Counted from the first letter of the stretch, positions 17,088 through 25,245 are shown. The stretch is 32,235 bases of DNA from an uncultured Lachnospiraceae bacterium (GCA_946403625.1 CAMJAP010000026.1:1-32235), one strand, 5' to 3'. Notes: generated by a model not told the origin, from the letters alone. A program made the numbers and translations.

Positions 17088-18284
17088 ATGGCAACGCAAA
17101 TCGATGACATCCGCAACCTGGACACAATCCCCGTCGGATCTTTGGGCATCATTCCTCTGGAAAGCAGCCGCGAACTGGGCGAAAAGGTCGACTATTATCT
17201 GGTCAACTGGCGTACGGTTCGTGAAAACGAGCACGCCGATAACCCGGCATTCCAGGGATACAAAAGAGATTCCTATCTGCTGAATGCAAAGGTTCCCCGT
17301 TTCGGTTCCGGTGAGGCAAAAGGCATCATCTTAAACTCCGTGCGTGGCCATGACCTTTATATTCTGGTAGATGTCTGCAACTACAGCCTCACTTACTCAC
17401 ACTTCGGTCATATCGGACATATGTCTCCGGACGATCACTTCCAGGATCTGAAGCGTGTGATCGCAGCCGTTGGTGGTAAAGCACGCCGCATCACCGTGAT
17501 CATGCCGTTTTTGTATGAAAGCCGTCAGCACAAGCGCAGCGCAAGAGAGTCTCTGGACTGTGCACTGGCACTGCAGGAACTGGTAAACATGGGCGTAGAC
17601 AACATCATCACCTTTGATGCACACGACCCGCGTGTACAGAACGCGATCCCTCTGCACGGTTTCGAGACCGTACAGCCGGCATACCAGTTCATCAAGGCTC
17701 TGTGCAAGAACGTAAAAGACCTGACCATCGATGCAAAGCATATGACCGTGATCAGCCCGGACGAAGGCGGTATGGGCCGTGCGATCTATATGGCAAACGT
17801 ACTGGGTCTGGATGTGGGTATGTTCTACAAGCGCCGTGATTATTCCCGTATCGTAGACGGACGTAATCCGATCGTAGCTCACGAATACCTGGGCAGCTCC
17901 GTAGAGGGCCAGGATATGATCATCGTTGACGATATGATCGCATCCGGTGAAAGTATGATCGAAGTTGCTACCGAATTGAAGAAGCGCAAAGCAAAACGTA
18001 TCTTCTGCTTCTCCACCTTCGGTCTGTTCTCCAGCGGTCTGGAGAAATTTGACAAGGCATACGAGGAAGGCATCATCACCCGCGTACTGACCACCAACCT
18101 GATCTATCAGACACCGGAACTGCTGAAGCGTGAATGGTACATCAACTGCGATCTGAGCAAGTACATTGCTTACATCATCGATACCCTGAACCACGATACC
18201 TCCATCAGCGATCTGCTGGATCCGAGCGAACGAATCCAGAAACTTCTGACCAAGTATCGCAAGGAACAGGAAGAAAACAAATAA
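17088..18284 (+). CDS. prs: Ribose-phosphate pyrophosphokinase, long divergent type
   Basis: The enzyme makes PRPP from ribose 5-phosphate and ATP for nucleotide, His and Trp synthesis. Two phosphoribosyltransferase-fold halves are visible: PFLYESRQHKRSARE (140-154, the ATP loop region, canonical PYxxxARQDRK), FDAHDPRVQ (176-184), SPDEGGMGRA (223-232, canonical SPDxGGxxRA) and the PRPP loop IIVDDMIASGESM (278-290). At 398 residues it is about 80 longer than the usual 310-320, with an extended N-terminus and insertions. Similar long forms occur in Clostridia. AAAGGTAGG precedes the ATG. It is followed by a strong terminator. In Bacillus prs lies in the spoVG-pth-mfd area, which also flanks this region. 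Activity is inferred. Confidence 0.85.
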   Translation: MATQIDDIRNLDTIPVGSLGIIPLESSRELGEKVDYYLVNWRTVRENEHADNPAFQGYKRDSYLLNAKVPRFGSGEAKGIILNSVRGHDLYILVDVCNYSLTYSHFGHIGHMSPDDHFQDLKRVIAAVGGKARRITVIMPFLYESRQHKRSARESLDCALALQELVNMGVDNIITFDAHDPRVQNAIPLHGFETVQPAYQFIKALCKNVKDLTIDAKHMTVISPDEGGMGRAIYMANVLGLDVGMFYKRRDYSRIVDGRNPIVAHEYLGSSVEGQDMIIVDDMIASGESMIEVATELKKRKAKRIFCFSTFGLFSSGLEKFDKAYEEGIITRVLTTNLIYQTPELLKREWYINCDLSKYIAYIIDTLNHDTSISDLLDPSERIQKLLTKYRKEQEENK

Positions 18285-18299
18285 GACTGCTGTGAAATG

Positions 18300-18328
18300 G
18301 GACGGCTCAACAGAGCCGTCCTTTTTTT
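18300..18328 (+). terminator. Terminator of prs
   Basis: GGACGGCTC, loop AACA, GAGCCGTCC, then seven T: a perfect 9-bp stem 15 nt past the prs stop. Confidence 0.93.
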
Positions 18329-18332
18329 GTAC

Positions 18333-18363
18333 AAAAAAACAGGCGGCTTTGCCAAGCCGCCTG
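18333..18363 (-). terminator. Terminator of the nucleotidyltransferase gene
   Basis: On the minus strand CAGGCGGCTT, loop GGCA, AAGCCGCCTG is followed by seven T. It faces the prs terminator with only 4 nt between the two U-tracts, so the convergent genes are insulated from each other. Confidence 0.92.
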
Positions 18364-18382
18364 CCTGTTCGTGTTTTGATTC

Positions 18383-19312
18383 TTAATCCCAGAGTTTCTC
18401 CGGATATACACCCTGCTCCTTCAGTTTCTGGATGGACTCCATAACGAAGGGCTTATCCTCTTTGTAGGTTACGCCGAACCATTTGTCCTTGGAAGACAGC
18501 ACCTTTACGGATACCTTCTCTTCCTTCACCATACGGCCTACCTCGATCGGGATGAAGCACTCACCCTTTAACGGATTCTTTGCCAGATCCTCTGCGAAGA
18601 AACGCTTTACGGAATTCTCCAGTTCGTCAAAGATCTCCGGCTGGAATCCCCACATATTCATGGATACCAGGGAATCTACCGAAATATCCTGCCAGGTTGC
18701 ACCGTCATCCTGTGTATAACGCGCGCCGTCAACCGTTTTTTCGATCTTGGTCAGCTCCTCGATCTGGGTCAGATAGCCTGCCTCATTCATACGGCAGCAT
18801 CCGCGTGCTACGCTTCCGTTCTCGGTCAGTGTATTCTTTAACTGATAGCCTACCATGCAGAACGGCATCTGGCCTTCCTTCTGTGCCTGCGGCGCTGCCA
18901 GGAAATCCACCAGTGTCTTATAAGCACTTACGCCGTAATAATCGTCTGCGTTGATCACAGCAAACGGTTCCTTTACCTTATCCTTGCAGCAAAGGATCGC
19001 ATGTGCCGTACCCCAGGGTTTTACGCGGCCTTCCGGGATGGTAACACCTTCCGGGATCTTGGTCATCTCCTGGAACACATATTCCACTTCCGTTTTTTTG
19101 CTCACGGCATCGCCGATCACCGCACGGAAATCTGCCTCATGCTCTTTTTTGATGATGAAAACGACTTTTCCGAATCCGGCGCGCAATGCATCGTAGATGG
19201 AAAAATCAATGATCTTGTGACCTGCCGCATCGATCGGATCGATCTGCTTGAGTCCGCCGTAACGGCTTCCCATACCTGCTGCCAGGATCACTAATGTCGG
19301 TTTAACGCTCAT
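18383..19312 (-). CDS. Sugar-phosphate nucleotidyltransferase
   Basis: This 309-residue protein has the nucleotidyltransferase fold. LAAGMGSRYGGLKQIDPID (residues 10-28) is the nucleotide loop, VINADDYYG (about 119-127) the metal-binding Asp, and PWGTAHAILCCKDK the substrate region. Proteins of this type in Clostridia are annotated as UTP-glucose-1-phosphate uridylyltransferase-like, but it differs from GalU (LPAAGxGTRxLPxTK). The sugar and nucleotide are therefore uncertain. It has its own promoter and terminator, so it is a single-gene unit. The O-acetylation cassette next door suggests surface-polysaccharide work, but that is inference. Confidence 0.75.
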   Translation of the reverse strand: MSVKPTLVILAAGMGSRYGGLKQIDPIDAAGHKIIDFSIYDALRAGFGKVVFIIKKEHEADFRAVIGDAVSKKTEVEYVFQEMTKIPEGVTIPEGRVKPWGTAHAILCCKDKVKEPFAVINADDYYGVSAYKTLVDFLAAPQAQKEGQMPFCMVGYQLKNTLTENGSVARGCCRMNEAGYLTQIEELTKIEKTVDGARYTQDDGATWQDISVDSLVSMNMWGFQPEIFDELENSVKRFFAEDLAKNPLKGECFIPIEVGRMVKEEKVSVKVLSSKDKWFGVTYKEDKPFVMESIQKLKEQGVYPEKLWD

Positions 19313-19420
19313 GCCTTATTCCCCTCGCTTATCTTAGTTTTTTCGGCCTCTCGGACCGGCTCATCGCCGCATACGAATATGATCGGAATCTGATCTTTCT
19401 GCATCCGGCGTTAATATGAT

Positions 19421-19449
19421 ATTTTATCAAAGGCTATGATAGAATTCAA
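19421..19449 (-). promoter_or_regulatory. Promoter for the nucleotidyltransferase gene
   Basis: The minus strand has TTGAAT (19444-19449), a 17-nt spacer ending TGA, and TAAAAT (19421-19426), a good extended sigma-A promoter about 105 nt ahead of the gene. It starts just past the stop of the upstream lipoprotein gene. Confidence 0.65.
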
Positions 19450-19474
19450 GTGGCAGACTATGGCTCCTGCCCTG

Positions 19475-20083
19475 TCATTTTTGTGCTACATTGAGCAGCC
19501 GCAGCGATGCCTCACTCTCCATAAAGGCCTTTTTCCAGTCAAATTCCGGATCCCTTGCATATACCATCTCAAAGATATATTTGTCCGTGATGAAGATGTG
19601 CTCGGAAACCTCGATCTTGCGCTCTTCTACGGTATAGGAAAACCGGATGTTCACATGCGTGTTGCCGTCTCCGGGCGTTTTTTCGATGCTCTCGATCACC
19701 GAATTGACCGAAAGCGCTTCGTCCACGGAGGCTTTGTAATCCTCATCGGTCAGATTGGTATAATCCTTGCTCCCGTCGTTCTCCTGCCGCATATAGGTGA
19801 TGTAGGAATAGTCTCCCACCTGCTCGCTGGAATAGATATCCAGCAGATCGGTACTGTCCGGCGTACGGACAAAACCTTCCGGGATCTTGTAATCCAGTGT
19901 ATAGTACTCCAGTGCCTCTGCCGGGATCACATTCTGCGATACCCCGTTGGCGATCTCTTCGGCCACGCTGACCGTATTTTCGCTGACGACCGGCTCTTCC
20001 GGCTGCTTCTGACAGCCTGCCAGACAAAGTACGGCCGCAAGCCATCCGGCTGTCAGGATGATTCTTTGTTGTGTTTTCCTCAT
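19475..20083 (-). CDS. Small lipoprotein of an O-acetylation cassette
   Basis: I do not recognise the family. The N-terminus is a lipoprotein signal: a hydrophobic stretch ending LAGC with the lipid-bearing cysteine at residue 24. The mature part (about 178 residues) is acidic and soluble. It has alternating strands such as NTHVNIRFSYTVEERKIEVSEHIFITDKYIFEM, seen here as separate blocks, which suggests a small beta-rich domain. Its ATG overlaps the stop of the SGNH gene (ATGA), so the two are translationally coupled. It should be anchored on the outer face of the membrane. A helper role in surface acetylation is inference from context only. Confidence 0.7.
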   Translation of the reverse strand: MRKTQQRIILTAGWLAAVLCLAGCQKQPEEPVVSENTVSVAEEIANGVSQNVIPAEALEYYTLDYKIPEGFVRTPDSTDLLDIYSSEQVGDYSYITYMRQENDGSKDYTNLTDEDYKASVDEALSVNSVIESIEKTPGDGNTHVNIRFSYTVEERKIEVSEHIFITDKYIFEMVYARDPEFDWKKAFMESEASLRLLNVAQK

Positions 20084-21114
20084 TCTCCGCTCTCCCCTGT
20101 TGTTTCCGGAACCTCCACGGCATGGGTCAGATAAAACTCATGCCACAGGTCATAATGGTTTGCTTTCAAGTGTACATCATCTGCCGTATAGGATGCCGGC
20201 AGATCCCCGTTTTCATCATCGTATGCCTCATTCACATCCAGATACACCGCGCCCATCTCTTCCGCCAGAGCGGCCAGCGCTTCGTTCTTCCGGTTGATCG
20301 CATCGTTATTGAATACCGAATCCTTTTTCCGGTCCAGTCGCCCGCTCACATGCATAATGCCCTGGATATAGATCAGCGCATCCGGCTGCATCCTCTGGAT
20401 CTCCTGTACCACGTTACGATAGGCATTGATAAAATACTCGGTGTTTCCGACACCCAGCTCGTTCAGTCCGACCATCAGATACACCTTGCGGAAGTGATTT
20501 TTCTTCAGCCCTTCCTGCACGGTACGCACATCCCGCGTGGTCTCCACACGACTCTCCAGCATCTTGTAGATCGTCATGGATGTCTTGGCATAGAAGGTGG
20601 CATTCTTCATTCCCGCATATTCACAGACACCGACGATACGCGAATCCCCGATAAATACGGCATCCGAAAAATAATCGTCCGTCACCGTCTGAAATCTCGG
20701 ATCCGTCACTTCCACCGGCGTCTCCGCAAGTTCCGTGCCTGCCTGCTCTGCGTTCTCCGCGGCCGTTTCCGCCACGGCATCTTCCGCAGCCGTCTCCGAC
20801 GCCTCGGTCAGTTCTTCCTTCGCCAGGATTGCTTCCGCCTCGGCAAATACATCCGATTTGTCGTCCCATGCGGTCTCCGGCAAAGGATCCGGCTCTGCTT
20901 CCTCCATCACCATCATCTCATTTTCCGTTTCCATATTCCAAGGAAAAATGCCTTCCCGCAGGGACAATGCCGCCAATGCGATGCGGCCTCCCACGCCCTC
21001 CTGCGGTGCATAGCCCTGTGCCGTCAGCGCCAGTCCGTAGCCCTCCAGCGCCAGGCTGCAGAACACCACCGTGAACAGGCAGATATTATTTTTCAAAAAA
21101 CGCTTCATTCTCAC
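20080..21114 (-). CDS. Membrane-anchored SGNH/GDSL acyl-esterase or transferase
   Basis: This 344-residue protein has an N-terminal membrane helix (about residues 8-30), then an acidic Ala/Glu-rich stalk (about 70-130). The SGNH domain follows, with block I VFIGDSRIVG near 153 (nucleophile Ser), VGLNELG as the Gly/Asn block, and DDVHLK near 313 (Asp/His pair). In cassettes with an MBOAT protein such enzymes move acetyl groups onto, or off, extracellular polysaccharides. Start is a GTG at 21114 with GAGG 6 nt ahead; an ATG at 21108 is the alternative. It lies 32 nt after the MBOAT gene and overlaps the lipoprotein gene. Confidence 0.82.
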   Translation of the reverse strand: MRMKRFLKNNICLFTVVFCSLALEGYGLALTAQGYAPQEGVGGRIALAALSLREGIFPWNMETENEMMVMEEAEPDPLPETAWDDKSDVFAEAEAILAKEELTEASETAAEDAVAETAAENAEQAGTELAETPVEVTDPRFQTVTDDYFSDAVFIGDSRIVGVCEYAGMKNATFYAKTSMTIYKMLESRVETTRDVRTVQEGLKKNHFRKVYLMVGLNELGVGNTEYFINAYRNVVQEIQRMQPDALIYIQGIMHVSGRLDRKKDSVFNNDAINRKNEALAALAEEMGAVYLDVNEAYDDENGDLPASYTADDVHLKANHYDLWHEFYLTHAVEVPETTGESGE

Positions 21115-21146
21115 GCAAACCTCAGATCATTCAAACCACAGTCTTC

Positions 21147-22604
21147 TCAAAAACGATAATACAAAAACGGATTGTCCAGCCCCTGCGCCAGGAAGTACAC
21201 ACTGCAGAGGAACAACGCAACGCACAGGATCGTTCCGACCGGCCGGCGCAGCATCTTTTCGATCCGCTTCTTCACCCACGGGATGCAAAAGACGATCGCG
21301 ATCCCGAAACTGAGCGCATACACCTGTCCGTAACGCACAAAATCTTCCGTATTCACATTGGAAGCATAGTTTACCGGCACAAACGGAAACATCCGGCTGA
21401 AATACACACCGAGCCGCTGCAGATCCGAGATGGCAAAGATCACCCATGATACCGGGATCACTAACAGCATATAGGGAACGGAAAGCAGCGGAACCTTATC
21501 CAGAACCTTTCCGAAAAACAGCCGCTCCAGCATCAGCAGTACAAAGAACAGCATACCCCAGATGATGAAATTCCAGTCTGCCCCATGCCACATTCCCGTG
21601 AACAGCCAGACCACAAAGATATTACGGATGGTCTTGAGCGTTCCTTCCCGGCTCCCGCCCAGCGGGATATACAGATAGGTACGAAACCACCGTCCCAGGG
21701 TAATGTGCCACCGGCGCCAAAAATCCGTAGCACTGCGCGCCAGATAGGGATCCTTAAAATTCTCCGGGAGCGCAAATCCCAGCATACGCCCCAGGCCGAT
21801 CGCCATCAGCGAATATCCGTAAAAGTCAAAATAGAGCTGAAACGAATAGGCAAAGGCTCCCATCCAGGCAAGGGGCGTGGAAATACTCTCATACCCGATG
21901 CGCTCGATATCGGTCCACAGGATACCGATACGGTTGGCGATAAGGACTTTGGCCGCCAATCCCAGGATAAAGGTCTTGAATCCCAGATCGAATCCCTTGG
22001 CCGAAATATGCCGCCGGTGCAGACGCCGCCCCATCTCCGGATAGGTCACGATGGGTCCCGCGATCAACTGCGGGAACATAGAGATATAGGTTCCCAGCGA
22101 CAGAATATTCCGCTCGGGCGCATATCTTCTATAATAGACATCGATCACATAGGACATGATCTGAAAGGTATAAAAACTGATGCCCACCGGATTCTTAAGC
22201 TGCACCTCCGGAAGGTATGGGACGGGCATATCCGTATACATCATCAGCTGATACAGTCCCCGGTTAATATTGTGGGCCACAAAAAAAGAATACTTAAAAA
22301 AGAACAGCATCCCGATATTGAAGAGCAACGCCGTAACAAAATAAAACTTCCTGCGCCGTTTGCCCGCAAGACTCATATTCCGTTCATCCGCGATCTGAAC
22401 CGTCAGGAAATAATTGATCACGATACTGGCCAGCATCAGAAAAACATAGCGCGGCTCGCCGTGAGCATAGAACAGCAGACTGCCGATAAACAGCAGGAGA
22501 TTACGCGCAGTGGTACCATGTTCCCACTTTTCCGGGATCAGGTAATATATCAAAAAAAACAACGGCATAAAGCCGAAAATAAACAACAAGCTCGAAAAAA
22601 CCAT
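21147..22604 (-). CDS. MBOAT-family O-acyltransferase (AlgI-like)
   Basis: This 485-residue polytopic membrane protein is of the MBOAT family, which carries acyl groups across the membrane for O-acetylation of alginate, teichoic acids or other wall polymers. It has about ten or more hydrophobic segments. The family mark is RRWHITLGRWFRTYLYIPLGG, followed by the conserved histidine in TGMWHGADWNFIIWG near residue 338. The N-terminus MVFSSLLFIFGFMPLFFLIYY is typical of AlgI/PatA proteins. AGGA precedes the ATG. It is the first gene of the MBOAT-SGNH-lipoprotein unit. No D-alanine genes (dltA, dltC) are near, so DltB is unlikely. Confidence 0.92.
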   Translation of the reverse strand: MVFSSLLFIFGFMPLFFLIYYLIPEKWEHGTTARNLLLFIGSLLFYAHGEPRYVFLMLASIVINYFLTVQIADERNMSLAGKRRRKFYFVTALLFNIGMLFFFKYSFFVAHNINRGLYQLMMYTDMPVPYLPEVQLKNPVGISFYTFQIMSYVIDVYYRRYAPERNILSLGTYISMFPQLIAGPIVTYPEMGRRLHRRHISAKGFDLGFKTFILGLAAKVLIANRIGILWTDIERIGYESISTPLAWMGAFAYSFQLYFDFYGYSLMAIGLGRMLGFALPENFKDPYLARSATDFWRRWHITLGRWFRTYLYIPLGGSREGTLKTIRNIFVVWLFTGMWHGADWNFIIWGMLFFVLLMLERLFFGKVLDKVPLLSVPYMLLVIPVSWVIFAISDLQRLGVYFSRMFPFVPVNYASNVNTEDFVRYGQVYALSFGIAIVFCIPWVKKRIEKMLRRPVGTILCVALFLCSVYFLAQGLDNPFLYYRF

Positions 22605-22789
22605 CTTAGAATCCTATAACATCTATATATAAAACCGGTGTGTCCGACTGCGTGCCGTGACCTTTTTCCGGTGAATTTCAAAAAATTTTCTACCTAAATA
22701 ACTATACCGAAAAACAACCACAGAAACAAGGCATTTCACAGACTTTTCTTCTTTATTTTCGACTTAATAATAAAAGAATTTTGCTCCGC

Positions 22790-22818
22790 TTGACATAGTA
22801 TTGAATACTATGTTATAT
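22790..22818 (+). promoter_or_regulatory. Promoter with a palindromic operator in its spacer
   Basis: A perfect -35 TTGACA (22790-22795), 17-nt spacer, TTATAT (22813-22818; or TATATT with 18 nt). The spacer is almost entirely the perfect 19-nt palindrome CATAGTATTGAATACTATG (22794-22812; 9-bp arms around one G). This is the usual place for a one-component repressor site, for example of the PadR or TetR type. No regulator gene is adjacent. The rest of the 22,605-22,789 gap is AT-rich and shows nothing else. Confidence 0.72.
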
Positions 22819-22878
22819 TGTCTTTGCGAATATTTCATGTGATCATTATGGATTTTTATGAAAACAGGAGATGGAATT

Positions 22879-23286
22879 ATGGAAAAATATATGACTTCGG
22901 ATCATAAAAACTATAGCAGTAATTACGAGATCGTAACGGATCTGGCCGGGGATCTGACCGCCGATCTGCAGAACGCATATCATATCCGCGTTGCACACTT
23001 CGATCAGGCCGCAGAAGACGCCCGCGCAAACGACCGTGACATCCTGTTCATCGGTTCCGCCGCCGCCTCCGTATCCGCCGATACCAACGGCCGCATCCTT
23101 TGTGTCGATGCGCAGCCGGAAACACCGGGGCTGGATGTTCTGGTCCTGAAACTGTCCCGTCTGCGTGCAGCAGGAGCAACCCTGGAAGAGGCTGCTGCCT
23201 ATTTTGAGCATCATCTGGCAGATGCCGCTACCTTTGCATCCCGGCTCGTATGCCCGATCTGGAGCCCGGAAGCCGTTTGCGGCTGA
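22879..23286 (+). CDS. Half-size DegV-like protein
   Basis: This 135-residue protein resembles the N-terminal domain of DegV fatty-acid-binding proteins, but with the central part removed. YEIVTDLAGDLTADLQNAYHIRVAHF (16-41, split here only for description) matches the DegV opening IVTDSxxDLP..., DILFIGSAAASVSA (54-67) matches the Ser-rich loop region, and VDAQPETPGLDVLVLKLSRL (76-95) matches VDSxxxSxGxGxLV. The T-x-S-Q-P loop and the whole C-terminal domain of the normal 280-residue protein are missing. Start at 22879 is chosen for the AGGAG 8 nt ahead; an ATG at 22858 has none. It is a single-gene unit with its own promoter and terminator. Lipid binding cannot be assumed. Confidence 0.6.
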   Translation: MEKYMTSDHKNYSSNYEIVTDLAGDLTADLQNAYHIRVAHFDQAAEDARANDRDILFIGSAAASVSADTNGRILCVDAQPETPGLDVLVLKLSRLRAAGATLEEAAAYFEHHLADAATFASRLVCPIWSPEAVCG

Positions 23287-23321
23287 TCGACTCGTTGTTT
23301 TTACTTTTGAATCTTAAACAC

Positions 23322-23350
23322 GAAAAAACCCCGCCTTGCGCGGGGATTTT
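23322..23350. terminator. Bidirectional terminator
   Basis: CCCCGC (23329-23334), loop CTTGC, GCGGGG (23340-23345). It has ATTTT after it on the plus strand and six A before it (T on the minus strand), so it can stop both the degV-like gene and the convergent PolC-like gene. Confidence 0.85.
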
Positions 23351-23369
23351 GTTATTCTGAATGTTGTAT

Positions 23370-23960
23370 CTATTCCTCGATGGATTCCTTTGCCCGAACC
23401 GAAGTATGCTTCACTGCCTTCGTGATCTGACGCACCGTCTCGCGGATCATCTGATCGCGCTTCGGGATCATTCTGCAGGACATGATCGCATCGCTCAAAC
23501 CGTCCGGAACATCATACAGTTCCAAAAAGTCTCTCAATTCGATCCTGTCGGAATCACTCTGCTGCGTCTCATAGAACTCCGCAACCTCCAGAGCCTCTTT
23601 GTTGGAGAATCCCTCCTCCAGCAACAACTCATAGATATCCTCGATCACGAGTACCGGATAACGACGGAACCAACGTTCCTTGTATACCCGTCCTCTGGTC
23701 TCGTACTTTGCGTTGAGTACCGTGAACGCATCACACATCTGCCAGAAATTCTTCGGACGAAGCTCTTCCAATACCGACTTTGCCCGTTCCGAATTCTGTA
23801 CAGCGTATAAATCTTCCCATGTCAATTTACGAAAATCTCTCGGATCTACCCCCGCCTCATATAACAGCTGATTGATCCACGTTGCATTGATACACAATGC
23901 ACAGCATCCCTGTTGGAATCCCAAATCCCGAAGGATAAATCGATAACCGCGGTTTCTCAC
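23370..23960 (-). CDS. Stand-alone PolC-like non-catalytic domain protein
   Basis: This 196-residue protein looks related to the part of DNA polymerase III alpha (PolC/DnaE) that follows the catalytic palm. LLYEAGVDPRDFRKLTWEDL (32-51) recalls the PolC LTGVDPxxIPLDD segment, VLEELRPKNFWQM (63-75) the LEDTRPKTFSEL segment, and EDIYELLLEEGFSNKEA (107-123) with VPDGLSDAIMSCR (151-163) the DDIMxYLxxKGLEPxxA ... VPxWYIxSCxKIK region. The palm Asp residues, PHP/exonuclease and DNA-binding C-terminus are absent, so it cannot be a polymerase. Start: GTG at 23960 has GGGAGAG 5 nt ahead; an ATG at 23978 and a TTG at 23990 lack a site. The resemblance is from memory of the family and needs a profile search. 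Confidence 0.55.
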   Translation of the reverse strand: MRNRGYRFILRDLGFQQGCCALCINATWINQLLYEAGVDPRDFRKLTWEDLYAVQNSERAKSVLEELRPKNFWQMCDAFTVLNAKYETRGRVYKERWFRRYPVLVIEDIYELLLEEGFSNKEALEVAEFYETQQSDSDRIELRDFLELYDVPDGLSDAIMSCRMIPKRDQMIRETVRQITKAVKHTSVRAKESIEE

Positions 23961-24028
23961 AGATTCTCTCCCACTCATTGCCGCTAACAATATCTTGTGC
24001 TATCCCAGATATGAACACCACTTTTTTC

Positions 24029-24034
24029 ATTATA
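24029..24034 (-). promoter_or_regulatory. -10 element ahead of the PolC-like gene
   Basis: A perfect TATAAT on the minus strand about 70 nt ahead of the proposed GTG start. The hexamer 17 nt upstream (CTACCA) is a poor -35, so the promoter is tentative. The plus-strand bases 24,035-24,120 hold nothing else that I can assign. Confidence 0.4.
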
Positions 24035-24126
24035 CACTGTTTTTGTGAAAATGGTAGTCTTTTTTCATAGATTTTGTATTTTTTATTTTCAAGTTCCACA
24101 TCCCCTTGTTTCCCTTGAAAATCAAA

Positions 24127-24155
24127 GAACCGGCCGCGGTAAAGCCGGCCGGTTC
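24127..24155 (-). terminator. Terminator of galE
   Basis: GAACCGGCCG (24127-24136) and CGGCCGGTTC (24146-24155) are perfect 10-bp arms with a 9-nt loop. On the minus strand the stem is followed by TTTGATTTTC. It lies about 75 nt past the galE stop. Confidence 0.75.
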
Positions 24156-24228
24156 CCTTAGGATCACTAGATATTGTATTGACAATTATGACCTTACTGA
24201 CGAAATGCGAGACACTCCGCCGCTTCGA

Positions 24229-25245
24229 TCAGCCCTCAAATCCGTTCGGATTGTTCTTCTGCCAGTTCCAGCTGTCGCGGCACATCTCCTGGATACCGAA
24301 CTGCGCCTTCCAGCCCATCTCACGCTCTGCCTTGGTTGCATCTGCGTAATTCTCCGCGATATCGCCCGGTCTTCTTGCCTGGATCTCATAGGGGATCTTT
24401 ACGCCGGAAGCCTCTTCAAAGTTCTTTACGATGTCCAGCACGCTGTATCCTTTGCCCGTGCCAAGGTTGTAAACCGCCAGTCCGCAGTTTGCCTTGATGC
24501 GGTCCAGCGCCTTTACATGGCCCTTTGCCAAGTCGACCACGTGAATGTAGTCACGCACGCCGGTGCCGTCGTGGGTCGGATAGTCGTTACCGAAGACACG
24601 CAGAAACGGCATCTTGCCCACAGCCACCTGGGTGATGTAGGGCATCAGATTGTTGGGGATACCGTTCGGGTTCTCGCCGATCTTACCGGACGGATGCGCG
24701 CCGATCGGATTGAAATAACGCAGCAGCACGATGTTCCATTCCTTGTCCGAATTATAGATATCCGTAAAGATCGTCTCCTGCATCGACTTGGTGGAGCCGT
24801 ACGGATTGGTGCACTTCTTTACCGGGCTCTCTTCGGTTACCGGCACGCTGTCCGGATCGCCGTATACCGTAGACGAAGACGAGAAGATGATGTTCTTCAC
24901 GCCGTGCTTACGCATCACATCCAGCAGCACGAGGGTACCGCCGATATTGTTCTCATAGTATTCCCAGGGCTTTGCCACCGATTCGCCGACGGCCTTTAAG
25001 CCTGCGAAATGGATGCAGCTGTCGATGTTCTCTGCCGCAAATACCTTTTCCAGACCTTCGCGGTCACGGATGTCTACTTTGTAAAACGTCACCGGCTTGC
25101 CCGTGATCTCCTGCACGCGCTGCAGGGACACTTCCGTCGAGTTGCTCAGGTTGTCGATCACAACCACATCGTAGCCTGCTTCCTGCAATTCCACTACCGT
25201 ATGGCTGCCGATGAAACCGGAGCCGCCTGTTACCAATACTGCCAT
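24229..25245 (-). CDS. galE: UDP-glucose 4-epimerase
   Basis: GalE interconverts UDP-glucose and UDP-galactose with bound NAD. The 338-residue protein starts with the NAD loop VTGGSGFIGSHT (5-16) and has VIDNLSNS, the SSSSTVYG serine region and the catalytic YGSTK (Tyr-x3-Lys). NPIGAHPSGKIGENP and GTGKGYSVLDIV are also typical. Length is standard. AAAGGTGG lies 9 nt ahead of the ATG. It is a separate unit with its own promoter (see 25306-25336) and terminator. It supplies UDP-galactose for surface glycans or the Leloir pathway; no galK/galT are in the window. Confidence 0.97.
   Translation of the reverse strand: MAVLVTGGSGFIGSHTVVELQEAGYDVVVIDNLSNSTEVSLQRVQEITGKPVTFYKVDIRDREGLEKVFAAENIDSCIHFAGLKAVGESVAKPWEYYENNIGGTLVLLDVMRKHGVKNIIFSSSSTVYGDPDSVPVTEESPVKKCTNPYGSTKSMQETIFTDIYNSDKEWNIVLLRYFNPIGAHPSGKIGENPNGIPNNLMPYITQVAVGKMPFLRVFGNDYPTHDGTGVRDYIHVVDLAKGHVKALDRIKANCGLAVYNLGTGKGYSVLDIVKNFEEASGVKIPYEIQARRPGDIAENYADATKAEREMGWKAQFGIQEMCRDSWNWQKNNPNGFEG

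Noticed and set aside
21147-22604. DltB of a D-alanylation operon
   Set aside because: No dltA, dltC or dltD is adjacent; the partner is an SGNH protein and a lipoprotein, as in polysaccharide O-acetylation sets.
23857-24099. 80-codon minus-strand frame upstream of the PolC-like gene
   Set aside because: It overlaps the -10 element and the start of the better-supported gene, with no ribosome site or similarity.
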